Source: Woeseiaceae bacterium
GTDB lineage: Bacteria; Pseudomonadota; Gammaproteobacteria; Steroidobacterales; Woeseiaceae
Reading direction: 5' to 3'
DNA: 64,000 nucleotides
NCBI GenBank assembly: GCA_030065985.1
Contig: JASJCM010000005.1
Span: 1-64,000, forward strand
Under the pieces are notes generated by a model. That model was not told where the DNA came from. It made no database searches and was given only the letters and a program-made list of their open reading frames with translations. Shown here piece after piece: positions 17,201-26,125 of the stretch; position 1 is the stretch's first letter; each line of letters starts with the position of its first letter. The translations under genes and the position numbers were made by a program.

Positions 17201-18763
17201 GTGCGGCAGTGGTTTTTGCTGGCCCTCATCGCAGGGCTTGTCGCCTGCACCGCCGACAAGTCGGAACCGATCTTTGACATCCTGATCATTAACGGCACCG
17301 TCTACGACGGTTCCGACAACCCGCCGACACAATCGAACATCGGTATCACCGGCGACCGGATAGCCGCAACGAACGTCCCCGCCGACGCGAAAGCGGATAC
17401 GGTCATCGATGCTACGGGCCTGCTGATCATGCCGGGCTTCATTGACCCGCACACGCATGCACCGCTTAGCGGCATTGACCTTACGGCGCATCTCAACTTC
17501 CTGACACAGGGCGTTACGACGGTCATCGTCGGCAGCGATGGCGGGGGTATTGATAATCGCGAAAGTACCGTCGCGGATCTGGCGGCCAACGGCACTGGCG
17601 CAAACATCGCGTGGTTTGCCGGGCACGGTGCGATTCGCGAAGCGGTCATGGAACTCGAGGACCGGGAACCGACAGATGATGAGCTGGATGCCATGCGGGA
17701 ACGGGTCGCCCAGGAAATAAGCAACGGTGCGCTTGGCCTTTCCACCGGTCTTTACTATGCGCCGGGCAGTTTCGCCTCAACCGACGAGGTTGTCGCACTG
17801 ACGCAGGTCGCCGCGGACATGGGCGGCATCTACGACACCCATCTTCGCGACGAGAGTTCTTACACCGTCGGCCTGCTGCCGGCAGTTGATGAAGCCATCG
17901 AAATTGCAAGACGCACCGGTATCGCCGTGCACATCTCACACATCAAAGCGCTTGGCAAAGACACCTGGGGACAAAGCGAGGAGGTCGTTCGCCGCGTCAA
18001 CGAAGCACGAGCCGATGGTCTGTCGATTACCGCCAACCAGTACCCGTGGCGTGCATCGAACGTACGACTCGCAAGCGCACTCGTGCCACGCTGGGTCATG
18101 GCCGGGTCCCGCGATGACATGCGCGAACGGCTGCGCGACCAGACGCTTGCAGACATGATTCGCGAGGAGATGACTCAGAACCTCGCGCGACGCGGTGGTC
18201 CCGAAGCGATGCTGATCACGACCTCGGACAGCGCCTATCGTGGCATGACGCTGCTGCGTGTCTCCCAAGTGCTCGAGACCGACCCATTAACTGCGGCCAT
18301 CGAACTCGTCGAAACCGAGGACCCGAACATCGCTTCGTTTGTCATGAACCAGGACGACATCGACACCTTTCGCGTGCAGCCCTGGGTGATGACGGGCTCG
18401 GACGGCGGCCGCGGTCATCCGCGTTTCAGCGCAAGCTACCCGAAGGCCTGGCGGGATTTTGTGCGTGACCGAGAAATGCTAAGCGCGGAGCAGTTTGTAC
18501 ACCGTAGTTCCGGCCTGGTTGCGGACACGCTGGGACTGTGCGATCGCGGTTACCTGCGTCCGGGTTATGCAGCCGACATCGCAATTATTAATGAAAGTGA
18601 CTTCCAGCCGCTTGCGGACTTTGAAAATCCCGACCGGCTGTCGTCCGGTGTCGTGCACCTGCTCGTCAACGGGGCGCGGGTTATCAGCGACTCGGAGCAC
18701 CATGAACGACGTGCCGGCCGGGTGTTGGCAAAGACAGAATTCGACTGCCCCGCCGAGTCCTGA
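17201..18763 (+). CDS. N-acyl-D-amino-acid deacylase family lipoprotein
   Basis: A 520-residue amidohydrolase. The start is GTG, 1 nt after the carboxypeptidase stop. It has a lipoprotein signal (lipobox LVAC, Cys16). The metal site begins with GFIDPHTHAPL, and VHISHIKALGK and GSDGGRGHPR supply later ligands. SAYRGMTLLRVSQ and the overall layout match D-aminoacylases (N-acyl-D-amino-acid amidohydrolases), which free D-amino acids from N-acyl or peptide-like forms. With DadA it would make a two-step route from N-acyl-D-amino acids to keto acids; the lipoprotein anchor places the first step outside the inner membrane. A dihydroorotase- or isoaspartyl-peptidase-like role is less likely. Confidence 0.88.
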   Translation: MRQWFLLALIAGLVACTADKSEPIFDILIINGTVYDGSDNPPTQSNIGITGDRIAATNVPADAKADTVIDATGLLIMPGFIDPHTHAPLSGIDLTAHLNFLTQGVTTVIVGSDGGGIDNRESTVADLAANGTGANIAWFAGHGAIREAVMELEDREPTDDELDAMRERVAQEISNGALGLSTGLYYAPGSFASTDEVVALTQVAADMGGIYDTHLRDESSYTVGLLPAVDEAIEIARRTGIAVHISHIKALGKDTWGQSEEVVRRVNEARADGLSITANQYPWRASNVRLASALVPRWVMAGSRDDMRERLRDQTLADMIREEMTQNLARRGGPEAMLITTSDSAYRGMTLLRVSQVLETDPLTAAIELVETEDPNIASFVMNQDDIDTFRVQPWVMTGSDGGRGHPRFSASYPKAWRDFVRDREMLSAEQFVHRSSGLVADTLGLCDRGYLRPGYAADIAIINESDFQPLADFENPDRLSSGVVHLLVNGARVISDSEHHERRAGRVLAKTEFDCPAES

Positions 18764-18789
18764 TCCGCCGACTCGAAGTCACTCCAATC

Positions 18790-18816
18790 TAAAGCCTGAC
18801 GGTGTTCCGCCGCTAA
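18790..18816 (+). promoter_or_regulatory. FliA (sigma-28)-like promoter
   Basis: TAAA at 18790-18793, a 15-nt spacer, and GCCGCTAA at 18809-18816. The established FliA consensus is TAAA-N15-GCCGATAA, so there is one mismatch. The expected start of transcription is about 40 nt before the ATG at 18857. Confidence 0.55.
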
Positions 18817-18856
18817 CAAGGTGTCAGATCGGATTCGTTTTATATACGCTTGGCGC

Positions 18857-19042
18857 ATGGGGCTTCGCACCAAAATCCTGCTCTTGAGCACCGTTGTGTT
18901 CGCCGCACTCGCTTTCACAGGATACTTCGGCCTGTCGACGACGCTGTTGCCACCGGACAGCACGCGACTGTTTGCCGCAGACAGCGGCATGTCTGGCGAA
19001 CTGCTGCAGGAAACGAACCCGGGGGCGAAACCCGGTGGTTGA
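18857..19042 (+). CDS. Small single-span membrane protein upstream of a receiver protein
   Basis: A 61-residue frame with an arginine/lysine start, one strong membrane span (about residues 6-26) and a polar tail rich in Pro, Asp and Gly. The start looks like the first helix of a sensor kinase (MGLRTKILLLSTVVF). It overlaps the receiver gene by 8 nt, so coupling is likely. It may be a small membrane partner or anchor for the receiver, or the remnant of a lost sensor; the sequence does not decide. An in-frame ATG at 18821 exists but would precede or abut the predicted transcription start. Confidence 0.5.
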   Translation: MGLRTKILLLSTVVFAALAFTGYFGLSTTLLPPDSTRLFAADSGMSGELLQETNPGAKPGG

Positions 19043-19523
19043 CGACACAAAACTTCGCGTTTTGCTCGCCGACGATGAGGAGGCAATCGTTCACGTGTAC
19101 TCGGTCGGGCTCGGCTACTATTTCGCGCCGTCAGACTCGCTGCCACCGGATGAGGTCGATGCGCTTGAAGACGAGCTTTACGGTCGCACGGAAGACGAAC
19201 GCCCGCGCGCCGAGCTGACAATGTGCCGCCAGGGCGCCGAGGCCGTGCAACTCGTGCGCGAGGCGCTCGATGCAGGTGAACCCTTTGATGTCGTCGTGCT
19301 CGACATCCGCATGCCGCCTGGCATCGACGGCGTCGAGGCCGCCAGGCAGATCAGGGATTTGATGCCTGAAGTGCAGATTCTGTTCGTGTCGGGCTTTTCA
19401 GATTACGGGCGGGCCGACCTCGAGAAGCTCGTGCCGCCGGCGGCCAACATGGACTACATTGAGAAACCGGTGCGCCTCTCCGAGCTCGCCGACAAGATCA
19501 TCGCTGCTTACGAGCGGGCGTGA
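19035..19523 (+). CDS. Single-domain response regulator with an insertion
   Basis: A 162-residue receiver with no output domain. The acidic pocket is LADDEE (residues 11-16) and the phosphorylated aspartate is Asp90 in VVVLDIRMPPGIDG. The conserved Ser (FVSGFSDY) and Lys (YIEKP) are present. In a normal receiver the phospho-Asp is near residue 54. Here about 36 extra residues (roughly 25-62, acidic, with DALEDELYG and RTEDERPRAE) sit after helix 1. The start is GTG at 19035; frame upstream of it is a shadow of the small membrane gene. It may be the partner of the histidine kinase downstream. Confidence 0.85.
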   Translation: MVDDTKLRVLLADDEEAIVHVYSVGLGYYFAPSDSLPPDEVDALEDELYGRTEDERPRAELTMCRQGAEAVQLVREALDAGEPFDVVVLDIRMPPGIDGVEAARQIRDLMPEVQILFVSGFSDYGRADLEKLVPPAANMDYIEKPVRLSELADKIIAAYERA

Positions 19524-19563
19524 TCGGAAGCCCAAAAAACCCAGTCTAAACGCTGACTAAAGC

Positions 19564-19590
19564 TCAAGAATCATCGTTTTGCGTCGATAC
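19564..19590 (+). promoter_or_regulatory. Weak FliA-like promoter candidate
   Basis: TCAA at 19564, 15 nt, then GTCGATAC at 19583-19590. Spacing is exactly that of FliA promoters, but there are several mismatches. It lies 40 nt ahead of the histidine kinase start codon. It is listed because better copies occur elsewhere in this block. Confidence 0.3.
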
Positions 19591-19630
19591 AGACGCTATG
19601 CGGAGTGATTTCTCGTTTTAGTCGGGGCGC

Positions 19631-21466
19631 GTGTTGTTGAAGACGGATCGTATAGGCTTGGTCGTTGTGCTCGCATCGCTACTCGCGATTGCGGCCATCT
19701 CGGTCATGTTGTTCAGCAACCAGGCGGAACAGCGAATGGCCGATATTCGTAGCCAGGGCATCAGCCTGGTTCGCGCATTGTCGGCCGTGCCCTACGAACA
19801 ACTGACCAGTGATGGTGACCAGCAGGGCGTTGTCCAGGTCATGCGGTACAGCGCCGCCGAAGACGGATTCGCCTACGTCGCTATCGTCGATACGAGCGGT
19901 ATCGCCGTTAATGAGGCCACGGCCGACGGCATCATCATGCCGTCGGCGGTCATGCCGGCCGAGCCCGCCGCATGGCTTGGCGAGGCTCGTCGGGCCCTGC
20001 CCACCAATCAGCACGACATCATCGAGTTTCACGCCCCGCTCCTGACGAACGGTGAGTTGCAAGGATTCGTTCGCCTCGGCTATCTGGATCCGGGCTCCGG
20101 TTTCAGCATGCAGCAGCTGCCGTTTCTCGCGATGATCGCCTTGCCCGTCTTCCTGCTCGTACCGCTCTTCTACCTCCTGCTGCGCCTCGAAGTTCGACCA
20201 ATTCGAGCTGCCAATACCGAGATTGAACGCCTGCTTGATGGTGAGCAATTCAAACAGCTCGAGGTGTCCGCATCCGGCGAACTCGGCGACTTCATGCAAC
20301 GCTTCAATCGCTTCGTGGAGATGGCCGGAACGCGCATCGACACGCTGCAACAAGACCAGCAGCGCCTCGTCACGTCGAGCAAGCTGCTGACCTACCGCAA
20401 GAACCGCGTCGAAACCGTACTGGAGACGCTTCCCGAAGCCGTATTGATACTTGATGAAAGCGGCGAAATTACATTCGCCAACCAGAAACTCGCCGCCCTG
20501 TTCAACGTTTCCCCCAAGGTGGTCCTCGCACAGCCACCCCAGCACTGGTGCGACAACGCCGACATCCTGCAACTACTCGCGAAGTACCAGTCAGGCCATA
20601 ACGCCCGCAGCTTCACCGACACGATCCGCTTCAACATCGACTCAGCCGCCGATCGCGCCATCGCGACAAAGACCTACCCGCTGTTCTCCCCCAGGAAGCC
20701 GAGCGAGGCAATAGGCACCTTAATCATCTTCCGCGATGAGACGCAGGAAGCACTCGCACGTCAGGCGCGCACAGACTTTGTTGCGCATCTTTCGCATGAG
20801 CTGAAGTCGCCTTTGAACGTGCTGGCCATGTACAGCGAGACGTTGCTGTCCGATGCGGGTAACAAGAAAGAATTCCGCACCGAAGCAGCAAACGTTATCG
20901 CCGACGAGGTCGACCGCCTGTCCACACTGATTACGGGCCTGCTAAACATGACGCAGATCGAGACGGGCAGTCTGACGCCCGAGCGCTCACTCGTCCGCCT
21001 GCGTGACGTTACAGCCGCCGCTTTCGAGGAGGCGAAGAGCTTCCCGACAGAGAACGACATTTCGTTCGTGTTCGACGTGCCCAAGGAAATGAGCCCAGTG
21101 TACGTCGACAAGGACCTCATTCGCATCGCGCTGACCAATCTGCTGAGCAACGCGGTGAAGTACAACCGCGACGGCGGCGAAGTGCGGCTGGCTGTATCCG
21201 AGACCGACGATGCGTTCCAGATTCGAGTTGCGGATTCGGGCATCGGCATCAGTGAGAGCGAGGAAGTGCAGATCTTCGACAAGTTCTTCCGTTCCTCCGA
21301 CGAGCGCGTGCAGTCCGTTGGCGGTCACGGTCTTGGCCTCGCACTGGCGCGCCAGATTGTCGAACTGCATCACGGCAGCCTGACACTGGACCATGAGCGC
21401 GAGGAAGGCACCGAATTCATCATCAACCTGTGGAAAGACACGTCCACGCTGAAGCAGGCGATCTAG
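19631..21466 (+). CDS. Membrane sensor histidine kinase with PAS domain
   Basis: A 611-residue kinase with a GTG start. Two membrane spans (about 8-28 and 165-185) enclose a periplasmic sensor of about 135 residues. A HAMP-like/coiled-coil segment follows, then a PAS domain (about 255-375), and a HisKA domain with the phosphorylated His389 in AHLSHELKSPLN. The ATPase part shows N-box NLLSNAVKYNRDGG, G1 VADSGIGIS, F-box FDKFFRS and G2 GGHGLGLALA. It is a complete, probably active kinase. The next gene, a receiver, starts 2 nt after its stop, and the chain of touching genes runs on to the pilus ATPase, so this kinase most likely governs the pilus system. Confidence 0.92.
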   Translation: MLLKTDRIGLVVVLASLLAIAAISVMLFSNQAEQRMADIRSQGISLVRALSAVPYEQLTSDGDQQGVVQVMRYSAAEDGFAYVAIVDTSGIAVNEATADGIIMPSAVMPAEPAAWLGEARRALPTNQHDIIEFHAPLLTNGELQGFVRLGYLDPGSGFSMQQLPFLAMIALPVFLLVPLFYLLLRLEVRPIRAANTEIERLLDGEQFKQLEVSASGELGDFMQRFNRFVEMAGTRIDTLQQDQQRLVTSSKLLTYRKNRVETVLETLPEAVLILDESGEITFANQKLAALFNVSPKVVLAQPPQHWCDNADILQLLAKYQSGHNARSFTDTIRFNIDSAADRAIATKTYPLFSPRKPSEAIGTLIIFRDETQEALARQARTDFVAHLSHELKSPLNVLAMYSETLLSDAGNKKEFRTEAANVIADEVDRLSTLITGLLNMTQIETGSLTPERSLVRLRDVTAAAFEEAKSFPTENDISFVFDVPKEMSPVYVDKDLIRIALTNLLSNAVKYNRDGGEVRLAVSETDDAFQIRVADSGIGISESEEVQIFDKFFRSSDERVQSVGGHGLGLALARQIVELHHGSLTLDHEREEGTEFIINLWKDTSTLKQAI

Positions 21467-21468
21467 TC

Positions 21469-21858
21469 ATGAAACGCATACTTATTGTCGACGACCATAT
21501 GCCAGTCATTCGCGTGATGCGCATTGGACTCGAGCAGGCCGGGTACGAGGTGGACTCGGCATCGGACGGTTCCGAGTGCCTGCTGAAACTTTGCGAGGGC
21601 TTTCCCGATTTCCTCGTCACGGACATTGACATGCCACGCATGAACGGCAAGGAGCTTTGTCTCGCCATCGAGAAGCAATTCCCGCAGCGCAACTTCCCGA
21701 TTGTTGTGCTGACGTCGAGGACCGAACTTGAGCATCGTGACTGGACGAACAACATTGAGGACCTGACCTTCATGGAGAAACCGGTCAGCATGCGGCGCCT
21801 CGTCGCACACATCGATGCCTGTCTTGCAAACGGCGCCGCACGCAGGGAAGCCTCGTAG
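21469..21858 (+). CDS. Single-domain response regulator
   Basis: A 129-residue CheY-like receiver. Asp8 and Asp9 form the acidic pocket and Asp52 (VTDIDMPRMNG) is the phosphorylation site; Thr in VVLTSRTE and Lys in FMEKP are in place. There is no output domain, so it acts by protein contact. It begins 2 nt after the kinase stop, and its own TAG overlaps the GTG of the GGDEF-EAL gene by 1 nt. The natural reading is kinase to receiver to c-di-GMP enzyme or pilus ATPase. Confidence 0.88.
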   Translation: MKRILIVDDHMPVIRVMRIGLEQAGYEVDSASDGSECLLKLCEGFPDFLVTDIDMPRMNGKELCLAIEKQFPQRNFPIVVLTSRTELEHRDWTNNIEDLTFMEKPVSMRRLVAHIDACLANGAARREAS

Positions 21859-24059
21859 TGTCGTATTCGCTGCTCAAGACCCTCGCGATGGCGAAGTATT
21901 CGCGACTACTGCCGCGGGTGTTTCCAGCCTGCGAGCTGCTCGAGGTTCGCGACAATGACGGTGCGCTGATCTGGCACTGGCACCGCGGCGGTGCGGTAGC
22001 TGACGTCGCCGACGCGATCGACGAGGTCGTCGTCTGGGCCGAATTCGGCCATGGCATCGAGCGCCGCACCTTGCCCGATGGACGCACCCAGTTCCGCGCC
22101 CCTCTTGCCGTGCGCGACAAGGGCGCGATCGGTTGGTTGGTCGTTGGCTACGACACGACGATCTCTGTGCCAATGGACACCGCCCCCGAAGCGATGCGCC
22201 GTGGTTTCACCGATGCGGCGAGCTTCATGCAGGAAGAGATGGACCTGCAGTTCGAATGCGACCAGCTTGCAGCCGAACTGACGGAGCGGTACGAGGAACT
22301 CAATCTCGTCTATACGACCGACGACCGCGTCGAACACATCGAGGAAGGTCGACAGGCGCTGTCGCAACTCGTTCACAACTGCGCCGACTATCTCGACGTC
22401 GGGCTCGCCGCGCTGATCTGCAGGGATCGCAATATCGAGCTCTTTGACATCAATCGCAACGAGGCACCGGTCAATCGCGATCAGCTCCTCGATCAGCTCC
22501 GAGGCCCTGTCTATGACCGTGTCGAGTCACAGGTGGCCCCGATCGTTCTCAATGAACTCGATTCGAGCGACCGACAACGCCTGTTGGGCGATCGGTCAGA
22601 GAACCTGATTGCCTACCCCGTGATGGACGACTACGGCACTGCTATCGGCATTCTCTCCGTCGTCGCGCGCAAGGACTTGCACACGTTTTCCAATGGCGAC
22701 CGCAACCTCCTCGAGGTCATGGCCAAGAAGGCATCGCGCATCATTCATACGCATCACGACTCGCTGACCGGCCTGATCAACCGCAGTGGTTTCGAGTCGA
22801 TGCTGGTATCTACGCTCAATTCAACGCGCTCGACGAACGCCGAGCACTGTGTACTGCACATCGACATCGACCAGCTGCACGTCGTCAACGACCTGATGGG
22901 TCACCAGGAGGGCGACGCGCTGATACGCCGCGTTGCCAATTGCCTGCGCAAAAGGCTGCGTGACAGCGACTGCCTGTCGCGGCTCGGCGGCGATGAGTTC
23001 GGTGTTCTGCTAACGCGCTGTTCGCTTCAACAGGCCGTCGACGTTGCCCGCGACATCACCGACAGCGTTCGCGGACTCGAAGTCATCGCGGCAAACCGGC
23101 AACTGAATGTAACGGCGAGTATCGGCGTAATCGGGATGACGCGCGATACAGAAGGCATTGTCGGGCTGCTGGCCTCTGCCGAGATCGCCTGCAAGGCAGC
23201 GAAGGAGAACGGCCGCGACTGTATCCAGGTCTACGAGCCCGATAACACGACGCTGGTGCGGCGCAGCGAGGAGATCGAGTGGCTTGGCAAGGTGCAGATG
23301 GCCCTTCGAGACGACGGGTTTGAACTCTACAGCCAGCCCGTCGTCAGCATCGGCGAACGAAAACGCGCTGCGCATTTCGAGCTGTTGTTGCGGATGAGCA
23401 GCGATGATGGCGAGGTCCTTGCGCCGGCCGTCTTCATGCCGGCAGCGGAGCGTTACCAGATGATGCCGATGGTCGATCGCTGGGTAGTTCGTAGTGCGTT
23501 GCGGTACATCAGCCGCAAGTGGAAGAGCATCGCCGCGGTTGCACCCGTCTTTTGTATCAACCTGTCCGGGCAGTCGCTTGCGAACGCGGGCTTCTACGCG
23601 TTCATCATCGATGAACTCGAGGCCAGCGACGTGCCGCCATCGAACATCTGCTTCGAAATCACCGAAACCGCTGCGATCTCGAATATCGACGAGGCCATAA
23701 GCCTGATAAATGCGCTGCGCGCGATCGGTTGTCGCTTCTCGCTTGACGACTTCGGCGCCGGCCTCAGCTCCTTCGGCTATCTCCGCAAGCTCCCGGTCGA
23801 TTACCTGAAGATCGACGGTAGCTTCGTACGCGACATCACAACCGATCGCTACTCGCGATCCATGGTGCAGGCGATCTGCGGTATCGGCCAGACCATGGGC
23901 CTCAGCGTCGTCGCGGAGTTCGTCTCTGATGACGAGACGGTCGCCATACTCGAGGGAATCGGCGTCGACTTCGCCCAGGGCTACGGCATCGGCAAACCGG
24001 CACCCCTGAAAGAGACGATTCGTGCACTGCAGAAGGCCCGCGAATCGCAGACAGCATGA
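21858..24059 (+). CDS. GAF-GGDEF-EAL c-di-GMP enzyme
   Basis: A 733-residue cytosolic protein with a GTG start. A GAF-like sensor (about 150-290) precedes a GGDEF domain with intact motif SRLGGDEF (about residue 376), so synthesis of c-di-GMP is possible. The EAL domain follows; its signature reads FELLLRM in place of the usual EALLR, keeping the catalytic Glu. ITETA, LDDFGAGLSSFGYLR, LKIDGSFVRD and DFAQGYGIG complete the phosphodiesterase site. It may be bifunctional. Its stop overlaps the pilus ATPase start by 4 nt (ATGA). Since that ATPase has a c-di-GMP-binding MshEN region, the enzyme probably feeds it directly. Confidence 0.92.
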   Translation: MSYSLLKTLAMAKYSRLLPRVFPACELLEVRDNDGALIWHWHRGGAVADVADAIDEVVVWAEFGHGIERRTLPDGRTQFRAPLAVRDKGAIGWLVVGYDTTISVPMDTAPEAMRRGFTDAASFMQEEMDLQFECDQLAAELTERYEELNLVYTTDDRVEHIEEGRQALSQLVHNCADYLDVGLAALICRDRNIELFDINRNEAPVNRDQLLDQLRGPVYDRVESQVAPIVLNELDSSDRQRLLGDRSENLIAYPVMDDYGTAIGILSVVARKDLHTFSNGDRNLLEVMAKKASRIIHTHHDSLTGLINRSGFESMLVSTLNSTRSTNAEHCVLHIDIDQLHVVNDLMGHQEGDALIRRVANCLRKRLRDSDCLSRLGGDEFGVLLTRCSLQQAVDVARDITDSVRGLEVIAANRQLNVTASIGVIGMTRDTEGIVGLLASAEIACKAAKENGRDCIQVYEPDNTTLVRRSEEIEWLGKVQMALRDDGFELYSQPVVSIGERKRAAHFELLLRMSSDDGEVLAPAVFMPAAERYQMMPMVDRWVVRSALRYISRKWKSIAAVAPVFCINLSGQSLANAGFYAFIIDELEASDVPPSNICFEITETAAISNIDEAISLINALRAIGCRFSLDDFGAGLSSFGYLRKLPVDYLKIDGSFVRDITTDRYSRSMVQAICGIGQTMGLSVVAEFVSDDETVAILEGIGVDFAQGYGIGKPAPLKETIRALQKARESQTA

Positions 24060-26116
24060 GCGATCAGGCTACAGCGGAATCGACCCCCGTCACGCGTACG
24101 CGTATCGGCGTCGCGACACACGTCACGCCGAGAGCCTCTCTGACCGCCAGTGAGGCGGTTGAAGATTTCATCACGGCAATCGAAGCGTGCATCGCCGACG
24201 GCGACTATAAGGTTATTGTCGACCTTTCTTCGGCCCAGACGATCGACAGTCTCGGTATCGGCTCCCTGATGGATGCCCAGGACCAGCTCCTGCAGAAAGG
24301 CGGCTGGATCAAGGTTTCGGGGCACAACAAGATGATCGCCGAGATCGCCGTGATGACGGGTCTCGCCGACTACGTGACTTTTCTCGACAAGGATGGCGCA
24401 CGGGATCTGCGGGAGGAAACCCGCATTGAACTCGGCCCTGGTGCGCGGCTTGGCGACATCCTGATCGCTCGCGAGCTGATCACGCAGCAACGCATCGATG
24501 AGGCAGTGCGCCTGCAGGACCGCCTCGGCAAACGCATGGGTCAGATCATTATCGACAAGGGCTGGGTCAGCGAGAACGATGTCCTGCGCTGCCTCAGTGA
24601 GCAGATCGGGGTACCGTTCGTGCGCCTGCGTCCCGGACTGTTCGACCCGGCGACGGTATCGCTGCTCGATACCGGCGTTGCGAAGCGCCTTGGCGTCATA
24701 CCGCTGTTCCGCGTGCGCAGCGTCTGCTACGTCGCGACCTCGAAACCCCAGGACATGCCGATAATCGAGGAAGTCAGCGAACGCCTCCAGTGCAAGGTGC
24801 GCCCGGTGTTGGCGCGCCACGAAGACATCATCAAGGCGCTCAGTGAATCACTCGTGCTTGACGACCTGCAGTTCGACATGGTCGGCGACGTCGACGAGGA
24901 TTTCGCCGTTGTCGAGAACCTGCAGATCGACGACTACTCGACCATTGACGAGGTCGCCGCGGGCAGCCCGGTCATCAACCTCGTCAACTCGATCATCCAG
25001 CGTGCCGTTCACGATGGCGCGAGCGATATCCATCTCGAACCGTTCCGCACCAAGTCGCGTATTCGCTTTCGCATCGACGGCCTGCTTTACGAGTTCACCG
25101 CACCGCGCATTGAGCTGCACCCGGCCATCGTCTCGCGCCTCAAAGTCATGGCGAACCTTGACATCGCCGAGCGCCGCCTGCCCCAGGACGGCCGCATCCA
25201 GGTGCAGACACAGGGCCGTTCGGTCGACCTGCGCTTCAGCTCGCTGCCGGGGCTGTACGGCGAAAAAGTCGTCCTGCGCATTCTCGACAAAAACCAGGCA
25301 ATCCTCGACCTGAACAAGCTCAATATGCAGGCGCAGAATCTCGCGAACTTCAAGCAACTCCTCGATGCAAGTCATGGCCTGATCCTGGTAACGGGGCCGA
25401 CGGGTAGTGGTAAAACGACGAGCCTCTATGCCGCACTGAACTACCTCAACAGTATCGAGAAGAACATCGTCACGATCGAGGACCCGGTCGAGTACCAGAT
25501 CGACATCATCAACCAGAACGAGGTCCGTGACGGTGTCGGGCTCAGTTTCGCGAAGATTCTCAAGCACGTCCTGCGCCAGGACCCCGACATCGTGATGGTC
25601 GGTGAGATCCGTGAGCGAGAAACCGCCGAGATCGCCGTGCAAGCGGCTCTGACAGGCCACCTGGTACTGTCGACGTTGCATACCAACGACTCTGTCGGTG
25701 CCGTAACGCGCCTCATCGACATGGGTGTCGAACCGTACCTGCTATCGTCCGCATTGCTCGGCGTCGTCGGGCAGCGACTCGTGCGCACTATTTGTCCCAA
25801 GTGCCGAAGCGAATTTCTCGCGCCGCCGGAAATCGTCAAGCAATACCGCTGGCCGTCGGACAAGGACATCAAGCTGGCACGCGGCAAAGGCTGCGAGTCC
25901 TGCTACGACTCCGGTTTCAAGGGGCGTATGGGTATTCACGAGCTGCTCAGCACTGACGGCGACCTGCAGAAACTGATCATCTCGAGCCCCAGCCGCGATG
26001 AGCTGACCGAGTATCTCGAAGGCCGCGATTTCCGCAACCTGTTCCACGACGGTCTCGATCGCGCTCTCGAGAGAAGCACGACCATCGAGGAAGTGTCGCG
26101 CGTGACGAGCATCTAG
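24056..26116 (+). CDS. gspE: STAS-MshEN-GspE fusion: pilus/T2SS assembly ATPase
   Basis: A 686-residue ATPase with three parts. Residues about 15-118 form a STAS (SpoIIAA-like) domain, with TIDSLGIGSL carrying the phosphorylatable serine position (Ser65) of anti-anti-sigma factors. Residues about 128-260 are a GspE_N/MshEN region with two RLG-type motifs (RLGDILIARELIT and RMGQIIIDKGWVS) that bind c-di-GMP in known homologues. The hexameric ATPase follows: Walker A GPTGSGKTT (Lys453), Asp box TIEDPVEYQ, Walker B DIVMVGEIR, His box STLHTND, and a four-cysteine zinc site (CPKC and CESC). The STAS fusion is unusual. It drives assembly of the pseudopilus encoded downstream; GspF follows after 9 nt. 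Confidence 0.93.
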   Translation: MSDQATAESTPVTRTRIGVATHVTPRASLTASEAVEDFITAIEACIADGDYKVIVDLSSAQTIDSLGIGSLMDAQDQLLQKGGWIKVSGHNKMIAEIAVMTGLADYVTFLDKDGARDLREETRIELGPGARLGDILIARELITQQRIDEAVRLQDRLGKRMGQIIIDKGWVSENDVLRCLSEQIGVPFVRLRPGLFDPATVSLLDTGVAKRLGVIPLFRVRSVCYVATSKPQDMPIIEEVSERLQCKVRPVLARHEDIIKALSESLVLDDLQFDMVGDVDEDFAVVENLQIDDYSTIDEVAAGSPVINLVNSIIQRAVHDGASDIHLEPFRTKSRIRFRIDGLLYEFTAPRIELHPAIVSRLKVMANLDIAERRLPQDGRIQVQTQGRSVDLRFSSLPGLYGEKVVLRILDKNQAILDLNKLNMQAQNLANFKQLLDASHGLILVTGPTGSGKTTSLYAALNYLNSIEKNIVTIEDPVEYQIDIINQNEVRDGVGLSFAKILKHVLRQDPDIVMVGEIRERETAEIAVQAALTGHLVLSTLHTNDSVGAVTRLIDMGVEPYLLSSALLGVVGQRLVRTICPKCRSEFLAPPEIVKQYRWPSDKDIKLARGKGCESCYDSGFKGRMGIHELLSTDGDLQKLIISSPSRDELTEYLEGRDFRNLFHDGLDRALERSTTIEEVSRVTSI

Positions 26117-26125
26117 GACGACGCG

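Noticed and set aside
18857-19523. Frameshifted sensor kinase (small membrane frame joined to the receiver)
   Set aside because: No kinase domain sequence lies between them, and the receiver has its own GTG start in an overlap typical of coupled genes.
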